Shown here: piece after piece, positions 10,984 to 23,902 of the stretch
How positions within the stretch are numbered: the first letter of the stretch is position 1
Layout of the letters: every line of letters begins with the position of its first letter
From: Cyprinodon diabolis
Lineage: Eukaryota; Chordata; Actinopteri; Cyprinodontiformes; Cyprinodontidae
DNA length: 64,000 nucleotides
Direction of reading: 5' to 3'
Assembly (NCBI GenBank): GCA_030533445.1
Contig: CM060066.1
Span: 36,216,235-36,280,234, forward strand
Made by a program: the position numbers and the translations under genes
Notes under the pieces: model-generated
Told to the model about the DNA's origin: nothing
Databases searched by the model: none
The model's input: the letters and a program-made list of their open reading frames with translations, nothing else

Positions 10984-11510
10984 TGTCAGGGTTTGGTTAT
11001 GGTTTGTTGACCCGAAAGCAGAGGCAGGAAGGCAGAGGTGAGATTTCTTGGTGATTTAATGAAAGTGAACAGAAAACAGAGTCAGGTAATCCAAAATATG
11101 AAAACAAAGTCCAAATAAACGAGAAACCGGGAATCCAAAAATCCAAAATGAAAACAAAGTCAAAACGTACCAAAACCCATGAAGACATCAGGGAACAGAC
11201 ATCACTGTAACAAGGACGAAGGCTCAGAGAGACGAGTTGGAGGAAGTTAGACGAGAACCCAGCCAAGAGGAACTGCAGAGAGAGAGCATTTATAGAAGAC
11301 AGAAACAAAGAGAGGGCTAATGAGCAGATTGGGAACAGGTGAGCAGAGAGCAGGACAGAAAGGGAGATTGGGAAAAAGGAGAACACAAGAGGGCAGCAAA
11401 TAAAAACCTGGAAGACTGAAAATAACTAGAAAACACAACAAAATAGAAATTAAACCACCAAGACTATAAAAACATGGAGCAAAGAAAAACACCCAAAAGA
11501 AAACATAACA
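10984..11510 (-). repeat. Solo LTR, Ty3/gypsy-like
   Basis: On the minus strand the segment begins tgttatgttttcttttggg and ends accaaaccctgaca (TG...CA). It contains cacctgttcccaatctgct, a TATA-like ctataaatg and an ATTAAA about 80 bases before the end. This is the order 5' end, promoter, poly(A) signal, 3' end expected of an LTR. The general plan and several words match the plus-strand LTR at 61,700-62,129. No internal retrotransposon genes flank it and no target duplication was found (taatc versus gaacc), so it is an older or rearranged solo LTR. Confidence 0.55.
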
Positions 11511-14430
11511 GAACCAAGACTAAGACAGTAACTAAAACTATATAACTACTATAACTTTATGTCTCAACTTCCCCCATTATGAATGCTAGATGCACTAATC
11601 TGCTGATCACAATTTAAGATTTGTCTGTGATTGGTAACAACAAGCCATCATTCATCTCAGATCCAAATGTGCAGTAGTAAGGTCTAGCTGTCCAGCAAGT
11701 GTCCAACCATCGCATATGGCCAACAGCTCCCAGCTGGGTAACTCTGGCTGCAAAGATAAAGACTGGGTGGTGAGGAAGGGTTTTCTTGGGGGACCAATAG
11801 CGTCACAAGAATACGTCTCCTTTGGAGATGTTGCAAATGTTAGCTGCAAGATTAAACTGAATTCCTGTTTATTATATTGATTTCATTTACTGCTAGGCCC
11901 AACATAGTCTAATCCAGTTTTAGTTAAATTCATTCTAGTCATAATTCAGATTATTAGAATTGGATTTAGAAGATCATAATGTGCAAAAAAGTCACAACTA
12001 AATGAAAATGTATGAATGTTAAGGATGTAGGTCCCAGAGGTAAAAGGTCTCCATCATCTCATTCATATTGAATGCAGTGGGTAGCCTACTAATACTGCAT
12101 TCCCACTGATGCTTCTCCTCCAAGTTTCTGTCATAAATATTTGCCCAAAATGTCAACTTCCATAAAATTTGTTGTTGCTGTCATTTTGAATCATGAAGTT
12201 TGAACATGCTCTGCCTCTGAGTTTGACTTGCAGCCTGTCACCAGATGTTGCTCATAATTTTCTCTCTCTTCAAAATTTAGTCACAGGGTTTGCTTCGAGA
12301 GGATGCATCACCTGAGGGCTGCCTTGGCACAGAGGAACTTGCTCCGTCACTGTGACATGTCTTCATCAGTCAGGACACAGTCTGCGTCACAGAGAGCTGG
12401 CCTCACACATGATACTGAAACCTCTCATGCACTCCAAGTTCTTTTTTTTGTGTGTCTAGGACGACCCTTTAGCTGTCCCTTTGCTTTAATCTGATATTTC
12501 AAAGAGCTGATCAGACATGTCCTCATCATCATCATCTCATGCATAAACCAACTCAAGAATACTGAATCTTTTTCATCACCTCAGAGATTTTAAAAGCAGA
12601 AATGTTGGAAGTCAACATTAGTCAGGCTTATCAAGTAAATTCAGCTGTTTTATATAACTGTGCTACGTGTATGGATTTTGATTAGATTTTTACTGTAGTG
12701 ATAACAACTGTAGCAACTGTTTTGTCTTTAAATATGCTGTTTTGTGATGTGAACAGATACAACATGCTACAACATACTTGTGACACTTAAATGCAGCTCT
12801 TTGCTGAATGAGCCTTGGAGGCTGTTTTTTTTTTTTTTTTTTTACCTTTCTTACATCCAAATCATAGGGTTTTCGACATTTTGCCTCCGCACTGAACACA
12901 TTTAACCAAATTACACCCTAAATCGCAGGGTGGTCTCCTGTACATACATTGTCAGTAGAAACTGATGTTAACTGTAATAGAGAAGATACAGTTTTAAACT
13001 TGCTAGCTGTTAATAAGGACTTTTTGGGATGTCTAAGAAATAGAGGACAACAGTAGTAATATGCAAATAATAAAAAAAAAATATATTTTTGTCAAATATT
13101 TTTGACTGGAGAAAGAAGGGCTCTTTGTATTTTTGTGGCATTCTTTACAGTAAGATTTCTTGGTGTAAAATAATCTCAATTTAAAAATATTTGATGTAAA
13201 ACTGAACATTTTCTTCTGTGAGTTCAGGGTGGTAAGATGAACCTTAGTCTTCATCCAGCCTGATTTGGCAGTTTGACGAATGTCAAGCATTGCACTGATT
13301 ACAGATAATTCCCATAATCTTTCTCTGTTAAATGGCATGTTGTTTTCTTTTGTTTAGTTTTCCATTTTGAAGAGTTTCTCAAATATATTATCTTCTGTGT
13401 CACACCACAAAAGTTCAAAACTTTTTTTTTCCCAAGAAAAAGTTTCTCAAAAATCTGAATAAATTACAGAAGTCAACTTAATTGTTACATTGAATCACTC
13501 AGCTTGGTACTTGTGTATTTTTTATTTTTATTTTTTTTAGAAAAAAAAAAAAAAATCCCATTTGGAGGATTTTTTTGCAACTAGGTAAATGTACTCCATG
13601 GTGGAGATTTTTCTACCTTATTTGAATTTTGTAATTATGCTGCTGCTGCCAATACATTGATCATAATTTTTTTTAAATAACTATAAAATACCAGATGCAA
13701 ATAAATATTCTCAATATTAATATAAACTTTTCTAAATGTTTTTCATTTGCATGTCATAAGAGTCTTAAAAACAACTAATTTCTTGTCTACCTCATGTCTG
13801 AACCTGTCTAAGTTCATCTGCATAAAAAAGCTCTGCAGCACCTCTGATTATATTAGAAAAAGAACCTTGGCCTTTTGTCTTCACCTCAAATAAACACACA
13901 CACTTGAGGATCATAAAGGCCAGCCTTCGCAGGGCACTTCCGAGATCTCTCCTCTCTCACACACACATTGACCCGGTTCACCATGATTCATCTTCTTGGC
14001 AGCGTAAAGTGTAAAAGAGATTATTACCAGTGAAGGGCTGGAGATCTACTGCTCTCCCTCCTGCCCTGCAGAGGAAATGGGAAAATATTGCTAATGTTTA
14101 CATCCCTGTGAGTGTGCGTGCACGGGTTAATGTTATGGGCACTTGACAATGCTTGAAGCCTGACCTGCATGGCAAATCAACCTGGAAGCTAGTTCAGCAT
14201 CAAGAATTGTGCTGACTTCAGGGAGTTTGGTGTATATGTCTTTCTCTAGAACATGGTGATATGTTTGGGATGGGAGGGGCTGGGGGTCATAGGTTTGTCA
14301 TCTAATGGAAATGTATTTATGTATATTAATAATTCCAGATGCTGGTTCTTGTTAGACCTTAAAACAGGATTTTTGTTTAGTGTCTCTTTGAATATCACAC
14401 ATTACTGGCCATGTGTTTACACATTTCATT
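11511..14430. other. Intergenic, no gene seen
   Basis: Holds homopolymer T and A runs (12,823-12,843; 13,545-13,556) and short frames only. A less repetitive GC-richer stretch at about 13,840-14,120 could be a conserved non-coding element, but that cannot be judged from one genome. Confidence 0.4.
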
Positions 14431-14432
14431 GA

Positions 14433-14692
14433 GTGGGGAGTGGTGGCCTAGTGGGAAGGACATTGCGCTTAGATCCCAGAGGTTCTGAGTTCAAGCCCCA
14501 CTCCCACAGACTGCCGCTCTGGGTTCCTGAGCAAAGACCCTTAACCACCGAAGTGCTCCCTTGGCACCACACAATGGCAGCCCACTGCTCCCCAAAGGTA
14601 TGGGTTAAATCCAGAGAGTAAATTTTGTTGCTTTGTACTTGTGACAGTGTAATGACAATGAAGTTGAATTCTATTCTACTCTACATTATATA
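14433..14692 (+). repeat. tRNA-derived SINE
   Basis: Head with box A-like tggcctagtgggaaggac and box B-like gagttcaagcccc, followed by a body with gggttcctgagcaaagaccc and cagcccactgctcccc. The 3' tail is tgtaatgacaatgaagttg followed by short ttctattctac repeats. The same family occurs at 22,258. The tail resembles the 3' end of the L2-type LINE at 19,190-19,622 (aatgacaataaag), consistent with mobilisation by that LINE. Confidence 0.7.
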
Positions 14693-14935
14693 ATGAGTGG
14701 ACTTTAACCAGACCAATAAAATCTCAGTTTTTCATGGAATGTGAATAAGTTATCATTTTCATTAATTTGTAATAAGTTTTAGGTACAGTATATAAAGAAT
14801 CTGAAGTTTCATTTCTTCTCAGGTTAATAAAGATAAATAAGATCAATAAATAAGAAGACATTGCCTTTCCAAACCATTTTGGATATCACGGAATGCTCTT
14901 TAAGTTTCTTTTTAGTACATTAGACAGTGTTCCTA

Positions 14936-15290
14936 AAGGCTGATTTATACTTTGAAACTAGGTGGTCTGCGTATGTGTCAAAGTGAACAAAAAGACTCAG
15001 CAGACACTCTGCTGCACCTTTCCCAAATTGTAGGTGACCACAGACAGGAGGCCAGCTTGTTTTGTTTGTATTACCTCCATTGTGGAAAACAACTCGTGAA
15101 GTTGGACCACCTAGAAGAGCGAGGTGCGCGAGAACGCTGGGACCCTTTTTCCACCTGGATCCCCGCACTTTTTTGCCGTCATGTCCCTCCGTTGTCGGAC
15201 AAACTTTCCCCCACATCCTTACCACCTCGGCCGTATCTAGACCCACAGCGCCTACAGCGTCAAGCATCGACTTTGATTCATGTATGATGC
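14936..15290. mobile_element. Possible Harbinger/ISL2EU-type MITE remnant
   Basis: The left part reads aaggctgatttatactttg and the right part contains gcctacagcgtcaagcatcg, which in reverse orientation resembles a degenerate copy of the same kind of terminus. The core is GC-richer than the flanks (gtgcgcgagaacgctggg). No target duplication was recognised. Weak call made from general resemblance. Confidence 0.25.
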
Positions 15291-15569
15291 AGGTTAGGCC
15301 TGTCTAAGTTCCCACTCATTTAGGTCATGGCAACCAGAATGTAGGGAAAATTGGAGGCAGCTGGACTTTTTTCTGTTTTTTCTGAAGACGTTTTAATACC
15401 TATCTATGATTCTCTTTCAGTGTTGTCGCCTTGCATCAGAGCATGTTTTTAAACAGCATGGAAGTCTGTCCTTCTTTGCACATTCTAACTTAGATACAAA
15501 TCGATGACCAACCCATTGTCCGCCAAGGTTGTTGGGGTCTCTTAGTTGTGTATGGGGTATGTGTTAGGC

Positions 15570-15819
15570 CAAGGATGGGAAACTTAATTTCTTCTTGTGC
15601 AACAGTCCTGATGCCTTTGCATACATCCATGCTCCAACACCTGAAACAAAAGGCAAAATGACCTCCTTGGCATGTCGGTTAGTTTAGCAGGGCCGTGGCC
15701 ATTAACGATTCATTTGGTTAGTGGCAACCCTTCTTCAACATCCCACAGGTGTGTTGAAGAAGGGTTGCATGCTAACGCAGTAGGATGGTGGCACTCGAGG
15801 ACCAACATTGCCTATCCTG
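15570..15819. mobile_element. hAT-type MITE with diverged 8-bp TSD
   Basis: A 250-bp block begins caaggatgggaaacttaa and ends ttgcctatcctg, giving short terminal inverted repeats. Flanks are tgttaggc (15,562-15,569) and ttttagac (15,820-15,827), six of eight bases the same. Internally, aacccttcttcaacat is inverted as gttgaagaagggtt. There is no coding frame. An older insertion than the one at 6106. Confidence 0.55.
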
Positions 15820-15827
15820 TTTTAGAC

Positions 15828-17440
15828 CTTTTGAGTCAAACTGAATTCATCATGGTTAAGTACATATAAAAATATTTTAAAAAGTATTAATACATACATA
15901 CATCTCATTATTGTTGGTATATTATGTGGCATATAATGAAATATTTGTCTCTTTAAAAGAGATCCTAACATTCATATTAAAAGTTCCTCCACCTTCCCTC
16001 ATTTCTCATTTTCACCAAACTATCACAAAAACAAGCCCCACTATAACTCCTCCATCGGTTGTTTCTTCAGTCCAAAACAAAACGTGGTCCATTTAGGTTA
16101 TTTTCTAATACATATAACTATCTTATTGCTATATAGTAAATGTGACAGCAACCTTATTTTGCTGTCAAAAACTACCAGATAACTGCAACACAGTAAAGAA
16201 AAAAACACTAGTTGCACATATTCTAATATTTCTATAGCCAGTTCAGATGGATTTTGTTCATAAGGGGCTTAAGAATGCTACAACATTCCAATTTCATATA
16301 ATTGAGTTTCTATTAAAGTACAGATAACATAGTTAAAACAAATAATCAAGCATAGAATAGAAAGACATCTGTTCTCAGCAACACTTACCTGTCTAATGGT
16401 CTGACAGAAAATTGTAGCCCTGTTGATCCTTTCTGCATCTCTCCCATCTGTCAAATTTTAATGCCAGATGCAGTCTTGATTAAATCACTCAATTACACAA
16501 TTAGGATTAGTTTGATTTATAAATGTTGATAGTTTGGGCTACAGCTTTGAAATTATACTCATAGAGACAGGCATGATTTGAACAAACTGTAATGTGCTTG
16601 TTTTTTGCACTGTTGATTATTATGAGAGCTATGGTAAATCGAACCGAAATTCCTCATTAAAGGTGACTCTGATATAAAGTGAAGCCGGGGGCCTTATAGT
16701 TAAGTCTAACCCGAAGGGAAAAGCAAACATTAAGCTGGATCCTTACAAGACAGAAAAAACCATGCATGAGCCAGTGGATGTCAACCTGTGGATTGCATGA
16801 ACATACAGCATGTCAAAGCTTTTACATTTATAAAAGCTATGGACAAAGTTGCATAAGTCACAGGAGCAGCATGTACATGTAAGTAGTCTAAAGAAGGCAA
16901 CATATAAAACTAACATATAAAACTAAAGCCATTTTGTAGAAACATATCCAGCCACTGCCCAGGTGGATGAAAATGAGGATAAATTATGAGTTTGAGTCTG
17001 TTGGAAGGAAAAAAATCTTTGTGTGTCTGCTAAAAAGCTTAAGTTGTAGAGATATTTTTGAGGTAGATATTAAAGTTCTGTTTCAGACCAGCTGTAATCA
17101 AATAGAACATTTAAGAGAGGAAATGTGGTGTCTGATAAATAGGCCTGTGCAAAAGTGATTAGTGATTAGATTCTATCCACTAGCCAGTTTTTACCACAGA
17201 GATACATTTTATATGCTATTATAATCTTATATTCATATATTATATTAAGCTTTGGAATTAGAGTTTTATATTAAAAAACGTTTAGTCTATTTCTCTATCT
17301 CTCTTGACAGGAATGTATTTTAACATGAGATCACAATCAAGGATTTATTTGAGCTAACAAAAAAAAAAAGAAAATTTAATATGAAGTAAAAATTAAACTG
17401 ATGACTTCAATGTTTTCTTCTTTTTCTGTTATTTCAGTGA
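15828..17440. other. Intergenic, no gene seen
   Basis: AT-rich sequence with short frames only; nothing recognised. Confidence 0.45.
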
Positions 17441-17690
17441 TCCATCTTTTCTCTTCTTGATCTGCCCCTCTGAGCTTCTACTTAAACCTCAGTACCTGCA
17501 GTAGCTGCTGTTCTGCTGACCTAAGGGACTGAGGAGGCAAGTGGGGGTGAAGAAGCTTTGAGAGGTAAGATGGGCCAAGGTCATTTAGGCACTTACAAAC
17601 AAGAATTTTAAAATCAACTCTATAATGCACAGGCAGCCAATGGAGTGAGGCCAGGAAAGGAGTGATATGATCATATTTTGGAACATGGAC
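17441..17690 (-). pseudogene. L2-type LINE reverse transcriptase C-terminal fragment
   Basis: On the minus strand the sequence encodes pieces reading LASLHWLPVHYRVDFKILV, CLNDLGPSYL and LPPQSLRSAEQQLL, the conserved end of L2/CR1-type reverse transcriptases in fish. A related minus-strand copy lies at 53,750-54,030. It has no intact frame or ends. Confidence 0.55.
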
Positions 17691-18579
17691 GAAAATTTCA
17701 GAAGTGGGGGGGGGGGTGCAAATATTTTCAAATATATTTTTATCAGTTCAGAACGATTTCTAGTAGATCCTCTGTGTTTGTTTTCTCCACTTCTTCTTGC
17801 ATCTCTGCCATCCCTTTCCTGACAAAATATATGGATGCATGGCGAGCAACTGGACAATTTGGGGTGTAACAATCCATGTAGATCAAAAACACATACAGTA
17901 GCTTTACAATAATGTGCTTGGATATACAAAATCACATTCATAGATTGTCCTTTTTCCTTTTATGATTATCATAATATATAACAATAGTACATATTATTTA
18001 TCAGCACTTTTAATTAAAATCAAATACACTTTACAAGGTTATTGAAAGCTTTATTATTCAGAGGGGGATCTTGAAGTGTAGATGCTGCTTTATGAAGCCA
18101 GTGTTGTAGGAGTTGTGTTACAGGGTTCTTTGAATGTAACTTATACTTTAACTTTTAAAGAAGTCTCTTTCGTCTCTGTTTCTCAGACATCCTGGCTGAG
18201 GGTCTAATAACGAAACACACAAACACACGCACGCACATGAGACCAATTCAATGATTTGTGTAATTTAAAACATCTGAGGTTACATAACTCCTGGATTATG
18301 TGACCAAAGTGAAGAACAAATGGCCAATTTAAAGTACCAGATTCCCCTTACCTTTTATTTGCTGATTCACATTATTATCCAAGACCGTGAGAACATGGAG
18401 ACATAGGACTTCAGCAGCGCTGTGACCATCCAATCACAGACCCGATTCAGTGGCTCATCAGATGTTTGTAAAGTGACCTTCTCAGGAGTGACAGCAGTGA
18501 CGGCCAATCACTCAAGAAAAGATGGAGGGCCAATCAGGAGCTTGTGGGTGGACTAAATGGACGAGCAGCTACGTTTTGC

Positions 18580-19110
18580 CACATCTCTAAAAATCTGACA
18601 CAAACAACATAGAGTTTGTTGCAGTAATCCAATCGAGATGAAATAAAACCATGGGTAACTGTTTCAAAGTGCTGCAGGCTTTTAGTTTTGCCAATTGCCT
18701 TAACTTATAGAAGTAAGATCTGGCAATTGCTCCAATTTGCTTTCCCAAATTAAAATCACTGTCCATGTTAAAACCGAAAATGACGGTCGATTTAAATTAT
18801 GGTGTCAGGGATCCTAGGTCTGTATTAGTGGAGTGACATGGGTCATTTGGCCCAAACACTTTCACCTCTGTTTTTCCTATCATTCAAATTTAAAAAGTTA
18901 AGGGCCAGCCAGGCTTTAGTGTTGTCTAAACAGTTCAGTAAAGACTTAATGGAAAAACCAACTCTCCGCTTTAGGGGTACAGTAAATAGATTTGGCAGAC
19001 ATCAGCATAAAAGAGGGAATTGATCCCATGTCTTCTCAGTATGGAACCAAGTGGCAGCAAATACAGAGAAATGAACAGGGGTGCTAAAAATGAGCCTTGT
19101 GAGACCCCGT
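18580..19110. repeat. Unclassified dispersed teleost repeat
   Basis: Contains words I associate with a common fish interspersed repeat: gcagtaatccaatcgagatg, catcagcataaa and gagccttgtgagaccccg, in that order on the plus strand. The original element type could not be settled from this degraded copy; it may be an antisense LINE segment continuing from 17.4-17.7 kb. Confidence 0.3.
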
Positions 19111-19184
19111 AGGATAGAGAAGCACTAGATGATCCGGCATTGCCAATTTTGACACATAAGGAGCGATTGGTCTGATGTTTGACC

Positions 19185-19622
19185 TCAGCTGCTGGTGACC
19201 TTTTACAGCTCCAACATCGAGAGCCTGTTGACCTACGCTGTAACAGTGTGGCACTCCAGCTGTACGGAGGCCGACATTAAGCGACTGCAGAGGGTGACAA
19301 ACACTGTACAAAAAATCATCGGCTGCCCTCTGCCCTCTTTGACTGCCATCTACCACTCCCGTTGTCTCAGTAGGGCCAGAGACATCCTGAGGGATACCAC
19401 CCACCCCGGCTTCCATCTCTTCAACCTGTTGCCCTCAGGCAGGCGCTTCAGGTCAAAACGGACCAGAACAAACAAACTCAGGGATAGCTTCTTTCCTAAA
19501 GCTGTCACCATACTCAACCTACGTTCGGACTTGCATTAATGTATTGTGCACTTTTGCGGAGCTGCTCTCCAAATCTAATTGTATTGTGTATAATGACAAT
19601 AAAGGCTTTCAACTTCAACTTC
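19185..19622 (+). pseudogene. 3' end of an L2-like (CR1-clade) LINE
   Basis: A frame at 19,195-19,539 encodes the C-terminal tail of a LINE ORF2, with SLLTYAVTVWHSSCTEADIK, LQRVTNTVQKIIGCPLPSL, SRARDILRDTTHPGFHLF and LLPSGRRFRSKRTRTNKLRD. After the stop the sequence reads aatgacaataaaggctttc and ends with the short tandem aacttc repeats typical of this clade. The element is 5' truncated, as usual for target-primed reverse transcription. The preserved 114-codon frame suggests moderate age. Confidence 0.8.
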
Positions 19623-19706
19623 ATAAGGTTACATTTTTAAATAAATAACCCACTCTAGAAAAGTTAGGTTTACAGAAATGATTCACCTTACCAATATGTG
19701 TCTTCT

Positions 19707-19796
19707 GGGGATGGATGGATGGATGGATGGATGGATGGATGGATGGATGGATGGATGGATGGATGGATGGATGGATGGATGGATGGATGGATGGAC
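19707..19796 (+). repeat. (GATG)n microsatellite
   Basis: About 22 uninterrupted copies of a 4-bp unit (atgg/ggat) between 19,707 and 19,793, ending in a variant ggacgg. Likely polymorphic in length. Confidence 0.97.
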
Positions 19797-19859
19797 GGAG
19801 GACTCAATTCAAATACATACTTATAATGTATGTATATGCATACAAATATTACATACATA

Positions 19860-22185
19860 ATAACTCGTAATAACTGCCTACTTATCTGTCTTTAATTTTC
19901 TAATTTAAGCCAGCAGTAGTATTTAACGTTATCCCCCATAATATCATATACGGCCATAATCCCTTCGTACCTCCTCAACTCCCCTAACTGGGATCATCTC
20001 TGGATGATCTGGTAGACGGACGGACATAGACGCTGGAGGTTGTTTGGCTTTTCAAAGTAAATAAAGCACTGCGACACACTACATGTTTGCCCTGTTGAGT
20101 AGAAATCCACAGCCAGCACATATTGGAGCCTTTCACGTGCCTTGCCAATTTGCTCGTTGAGCTAATAGGTGTTGCTGGATTCATGTTCGATTTGAACGCA
20201 CCTTTGTAGCAGAAATGGGAGGACCAGTGTCATACTGAAACCTATTGATTCAGAATTTGATGTCCCTTAAGTTCATATTTGAGTCAAGGCAGGTGAGGAA
20301 ATTCATTAGGCAATATATCCTACATTCTGTGAATGCCTTGGTTTTATCTATTTCAAGTTATGTCATTGAAACTTTTATCAAAATGTATGTATAAAGTAAG
20401 AAAACGTATTTTTTATAATTGTATCTCTACTGTGGTATGTTTTTGTACTCAAACTTGGCCTGTTTGGATAAGAAAATATTAACCATCTGCAAAAACAAAG
20501 TTCAATCTTAGAGGTGCTTCAGTTCAGAGTGCCTATCTTCAAAACAGCCTCTGCCAGGACATTTTGGACCAGCATCTTTGTACTTCTCTGCCAGTTGTTT
20601 ACCCTGAGTTTTTATTTCATTTCAGAGGTAACCCATAGCAACAGCATCAATAATTTGGAACTCAGATTTCCGCTTCCTTCATCCTTCAAAGACCTGGAGG
20701 CTTTCCTTTCAGAAGGATGATAAAATATTGCTTGACACAAAGCTGCTGGTGTGTCTGGAAGCGCAGCAAGAAGGGCCAAAGCAAAGAAACACAAAGACAC
20801 TGTGCTGAACATAACAGATTTTTCATTTTTTTACTCTTTATTGCTGTGCTTCATTGGGACATTGACATTTGTGTGTTTGGTTTTGCATCTACCTCGAACA
20901 TGTCGATAGGGCATATATTGGTGCGTTTTTGTGATTCTGCATCCATCTAATTATAAATGATCCATAATAGCCTATTAAAGTAGAGGCACTCAACTCTAAT
21001 TGTGTTAGTCATAAGCTATCAAAGCTTTTCTTGAAAGATGTTGGCTCCCGCTCATTTCTCTTTCATCAACCATAACCTTTTGATAGACAACAGAGTCAAT
21101 GTCAAAATGTATCACAGCATGAAAGAGTTACCATTAAAGAGAAGGGAACACTGAATGATGTTGATTGCTGTCTATTAAAAGAGGCTTGTAAGGAAGTAAT
21201 ATTTTCAGGAGGACATAAGAGCCTTTTATTTTACTGTATATTAGAGTACATCGCAGTATGTTCATTGTGTTCTATCAGATCAGATACAGAGCCACATAAC
21301 TTACTGCATTTCTTCAGGTCAATTAAATATGTTTAAAAGTAACGTTATAAAATAGTCACTTTAAAACATTATTACATAAAGTTTTAAAATTTGATTTATA
21401 CTCTGGTTTGTCCGTTTACAACTAGCAAGCAATTTGCTTAAGTCGTAGGCCAACATTTATATGTTTTTTTATGACTTATTAATAGTATGTATTTTACGTG
21501 GATGAATTTAATTTAGTTTGACACAAAACTACAGGAAAAACTTACTCTCCTGCAGTGTTTCCCTTTAACACCACCGTTTTTGGCGGTGTATTCACACCGG
21601 CCACATTTAGTTTGCTTTAAGCAGAACAGAGTCAATTTCCGCTGATTGATCCATACCGTTTATCGGTGTTTATGAAGGACAGGAATTGCTGGTCCAGACC
21701 AAACAATCAGACTGAAAGCCCCTTTTTGAGGGGCAGTCACAAAATGAAAAATAAAATGTCCTAAAACCTACATTGAATTAGGAGATTTAGAGACAATCGC
21801 TTTGCAGCTGTAATAAAAGTATAAATATTTAATTATGTCAATAATTTGAATATCTTAGAAGACGGTGCAAGTGATTCAAGAACATGTAGAATGCAGTTCG
21901 CACAGAAAATTTATTTGAGGATACATAGTGTCAAATTTAATTCTCGGTATAAAAGCTTAACTATAAAATGTGATCAGTCGCACTGGAACCAATATTGTGT
22001 GGTCAATTTGTTGTTTCCATTTTATTTTGACTTGAACAGTAACACTACTAGTGCTGTTGTCATATTTTGTATATTGTTCAAGATGTTTGTTTAAACTGCT
22101 AACATTTTAATAAATATATTTGGGGGAAAAAAAGCATAAATATGCAAAACAGAGATGCACTCTTAAAGTGAACTAACGTCTGGCT
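19860..22185. other. Intergenic, no gene seen
   Basis: Only short frames. A block at about 21,550-21,740 starts cagtgtttccctttaac, which resembles a hAT terminus, but no second end was identified. Confidence 0.4.
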
Positions 22186-22450
22186 AGCCGAATGGGTAAG
22201 TCACCAGAGCTGCCAGTGTGGGTTCTTAGGCAAGACCCTTCATGCTAATGTCTGCTTTGGGGAGTGGCGGTTAGGGCGTTAGGAATCCTGAGGTTCTGAA
22301 TTCAAGCCCCACTCACATAGACTGCCACTCTGGGTACCTGAGCAAAGAACCTTTACCCCCACACTGCTCCCCGGCGCCGCACCGTGGCAGCCCACTGCTC
22401 CCCAAGGGGATGGGTTAAATGCAGAGAGTTAATTTTGTACCTCTGTACTT
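22186..22450 (+). repeat. tRNA-derived SINE with adjoining second SINE-like piece
   Basis: From 22,258 the sequence is a second copy of the SINE at 14,433: ggggagtggcggttag, box B-like gaattcaagccccactc, cagcccactgctcccc and tgtacttgtg. The 3' tail is cut off. The preceding 22,186-22,256 block (agtgtgggttcttaggcaag) looks like part of a different SINE, so two SINEs abut here. Confidence 0.6.
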
Positions 22451-23540
22451 GTGGTTGGCTTCATTGGGAGTTAGAATTCTCTTGCAAAAAGGACAATTTT
22501 AATACAAGCCAGTCTTGACGAAAATGAAAATAGAGATTTTTCTTGTGTGAACAGAGCAGGGTTTAACTCACCAGAATATCAGATGAGAAAGCCAGGCAAT
22601 TTAGTTTCACTTTTACTCATCATGCAATTAAAGCATTATTGTTGGATTGGCAAAATATGGCTGAAAGTCAAATGCAAAATTAGTCTTACCCATGTTAGAT
22701 TTTTATTTCAAGTTATTTCTACCCAACTAAAATTTTTTTGATAAAGAATTATCTAGGGGTCCGTTTCTATAAGCATGTTTAACAAACTCAGATTTAAATC
22801 CTCAACTCTATATTGATCTAGCCTAAGGTTGGAAACTGATTTGTTTGTCTTTTTAATAAGTTAGTTAAATCAACTCTAATTAGGTTCATTTAGAAGTACC
22901 AATTTTAGCCCACTGGAACTGCAGATTTTAATGCAGATATATAAAATAAAATAAAAAATTTAAAAGACAGAGAAATTGCAAAGGAGAAATTTGTTGCACG
23001 AGTTAATGTGTACTGTATGTTTTTTTTTGGCAGCCAGTTTTAACATTTATTAAAAGCACTCTACTGTTTTGTTTCATTTGTAGATAACTAAAACAGGATA
23101 CTTTCTGGTCAAAATCCCTGTCCTTGTTGGAACTGTTTTTCTAAATTGTTTGCTGCAGAAACTGAAGAAAGTAAAAAAAACTAAATTGTACTAGGAAGAA
23201 TCAAGTTCTATATACCTAGAAATGTTGACACATTTTAAGTAGCTTTTTTTAGATTTATCAATTTGACTCAAAATGTATTTATGATATCTAAAATATCTAA
23301 AATACATTTTTTCATAGTCAAAGTAATACAAATGCTTACCACTAACAATAGGAATATGGGGATCTGAAATTTATTTCTAGACATCCGGAATGTTCAAGAT
23401 GTGAAGAATGTAATCTTGTTTGAAATGGTCCCTTTGACAAGGAAAATTATCTGGCAGCAGGTGAAGATGGAGAGGCAAAATGTTGTTTTAATAGATTCCT
23501 CCTCAGTTTGATTCTGTCTTCCATTACGCAGTAGATAATA
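22451..23540. other. Intergenic, no gene seen
   Basis: AT-rich, short frames only, nothing recognised. Confidence 0.45.
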
Positions 23541-23589
23541 AGTGGCTGTTTGTAGCCGCTTTGGATGTTATCATCCCAATAAATGGTCG

Positions 23590-23902
23590 CTTTTAGCAGT
23601 TATCAGTCCATTGGATTGGCTTCAGATTGTGCCAGTAGGCTCATATCAGCTCAGTAGCCCAGTCTTTGTTCTGTCTACCATATATGCTCCTCATGTGCAT
23701 ATCCTTAGTGCTGTTTTCTCTTCTTTACCTTACTCCTCATGTGTGTATCTCCCTGGCATCTCCTGCTTTTTGGTATCCTGTTTATTATTTTTGGATTTAT
23801 GCTTGTTTTGCTGTTTGTTTCTAAATTAAATCTGCAAGAACTCATCTTTGCCTCCACATCTCTGCATTTGGGTCCTCAACCAACCCCCACCCTACCTTGA
23901 CA
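23590..23902 (+). repeat. LTR 3' fragment, Ty3/gypsy-like
   Basis: Contains attaaatctgcaagaact followed by gggtcctcaacc and the terminal ccttgaca. This is the same order as the 3' parts of the LTRs at 5,577 (minus) and 61,700 (plus). The 5' part is not clearly bounded. Confidence 0.45.

Noticed and set aside
10997..11386. 129-codon minus ORF with hydrophobic, Ser/Leu-rich sequence
   Set aside because: It is translation of the pyrimidine-rich strand of a solo LTR, not a membrane protein.
14920..15287. Overlapping 111- and 115-codon ORFs on both strands
   Set aside because: They fall in a GC-rich transposon-like block, overlap each other on opposite strands and show no protein motif.
14433..22450. 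Functional tRNA genes at the box A/box B matches
   Set aside because: No cloverleaf with paired acceptor stem can be drawn and the copies carry long non-tRNA bodies, so these are SINE heads.
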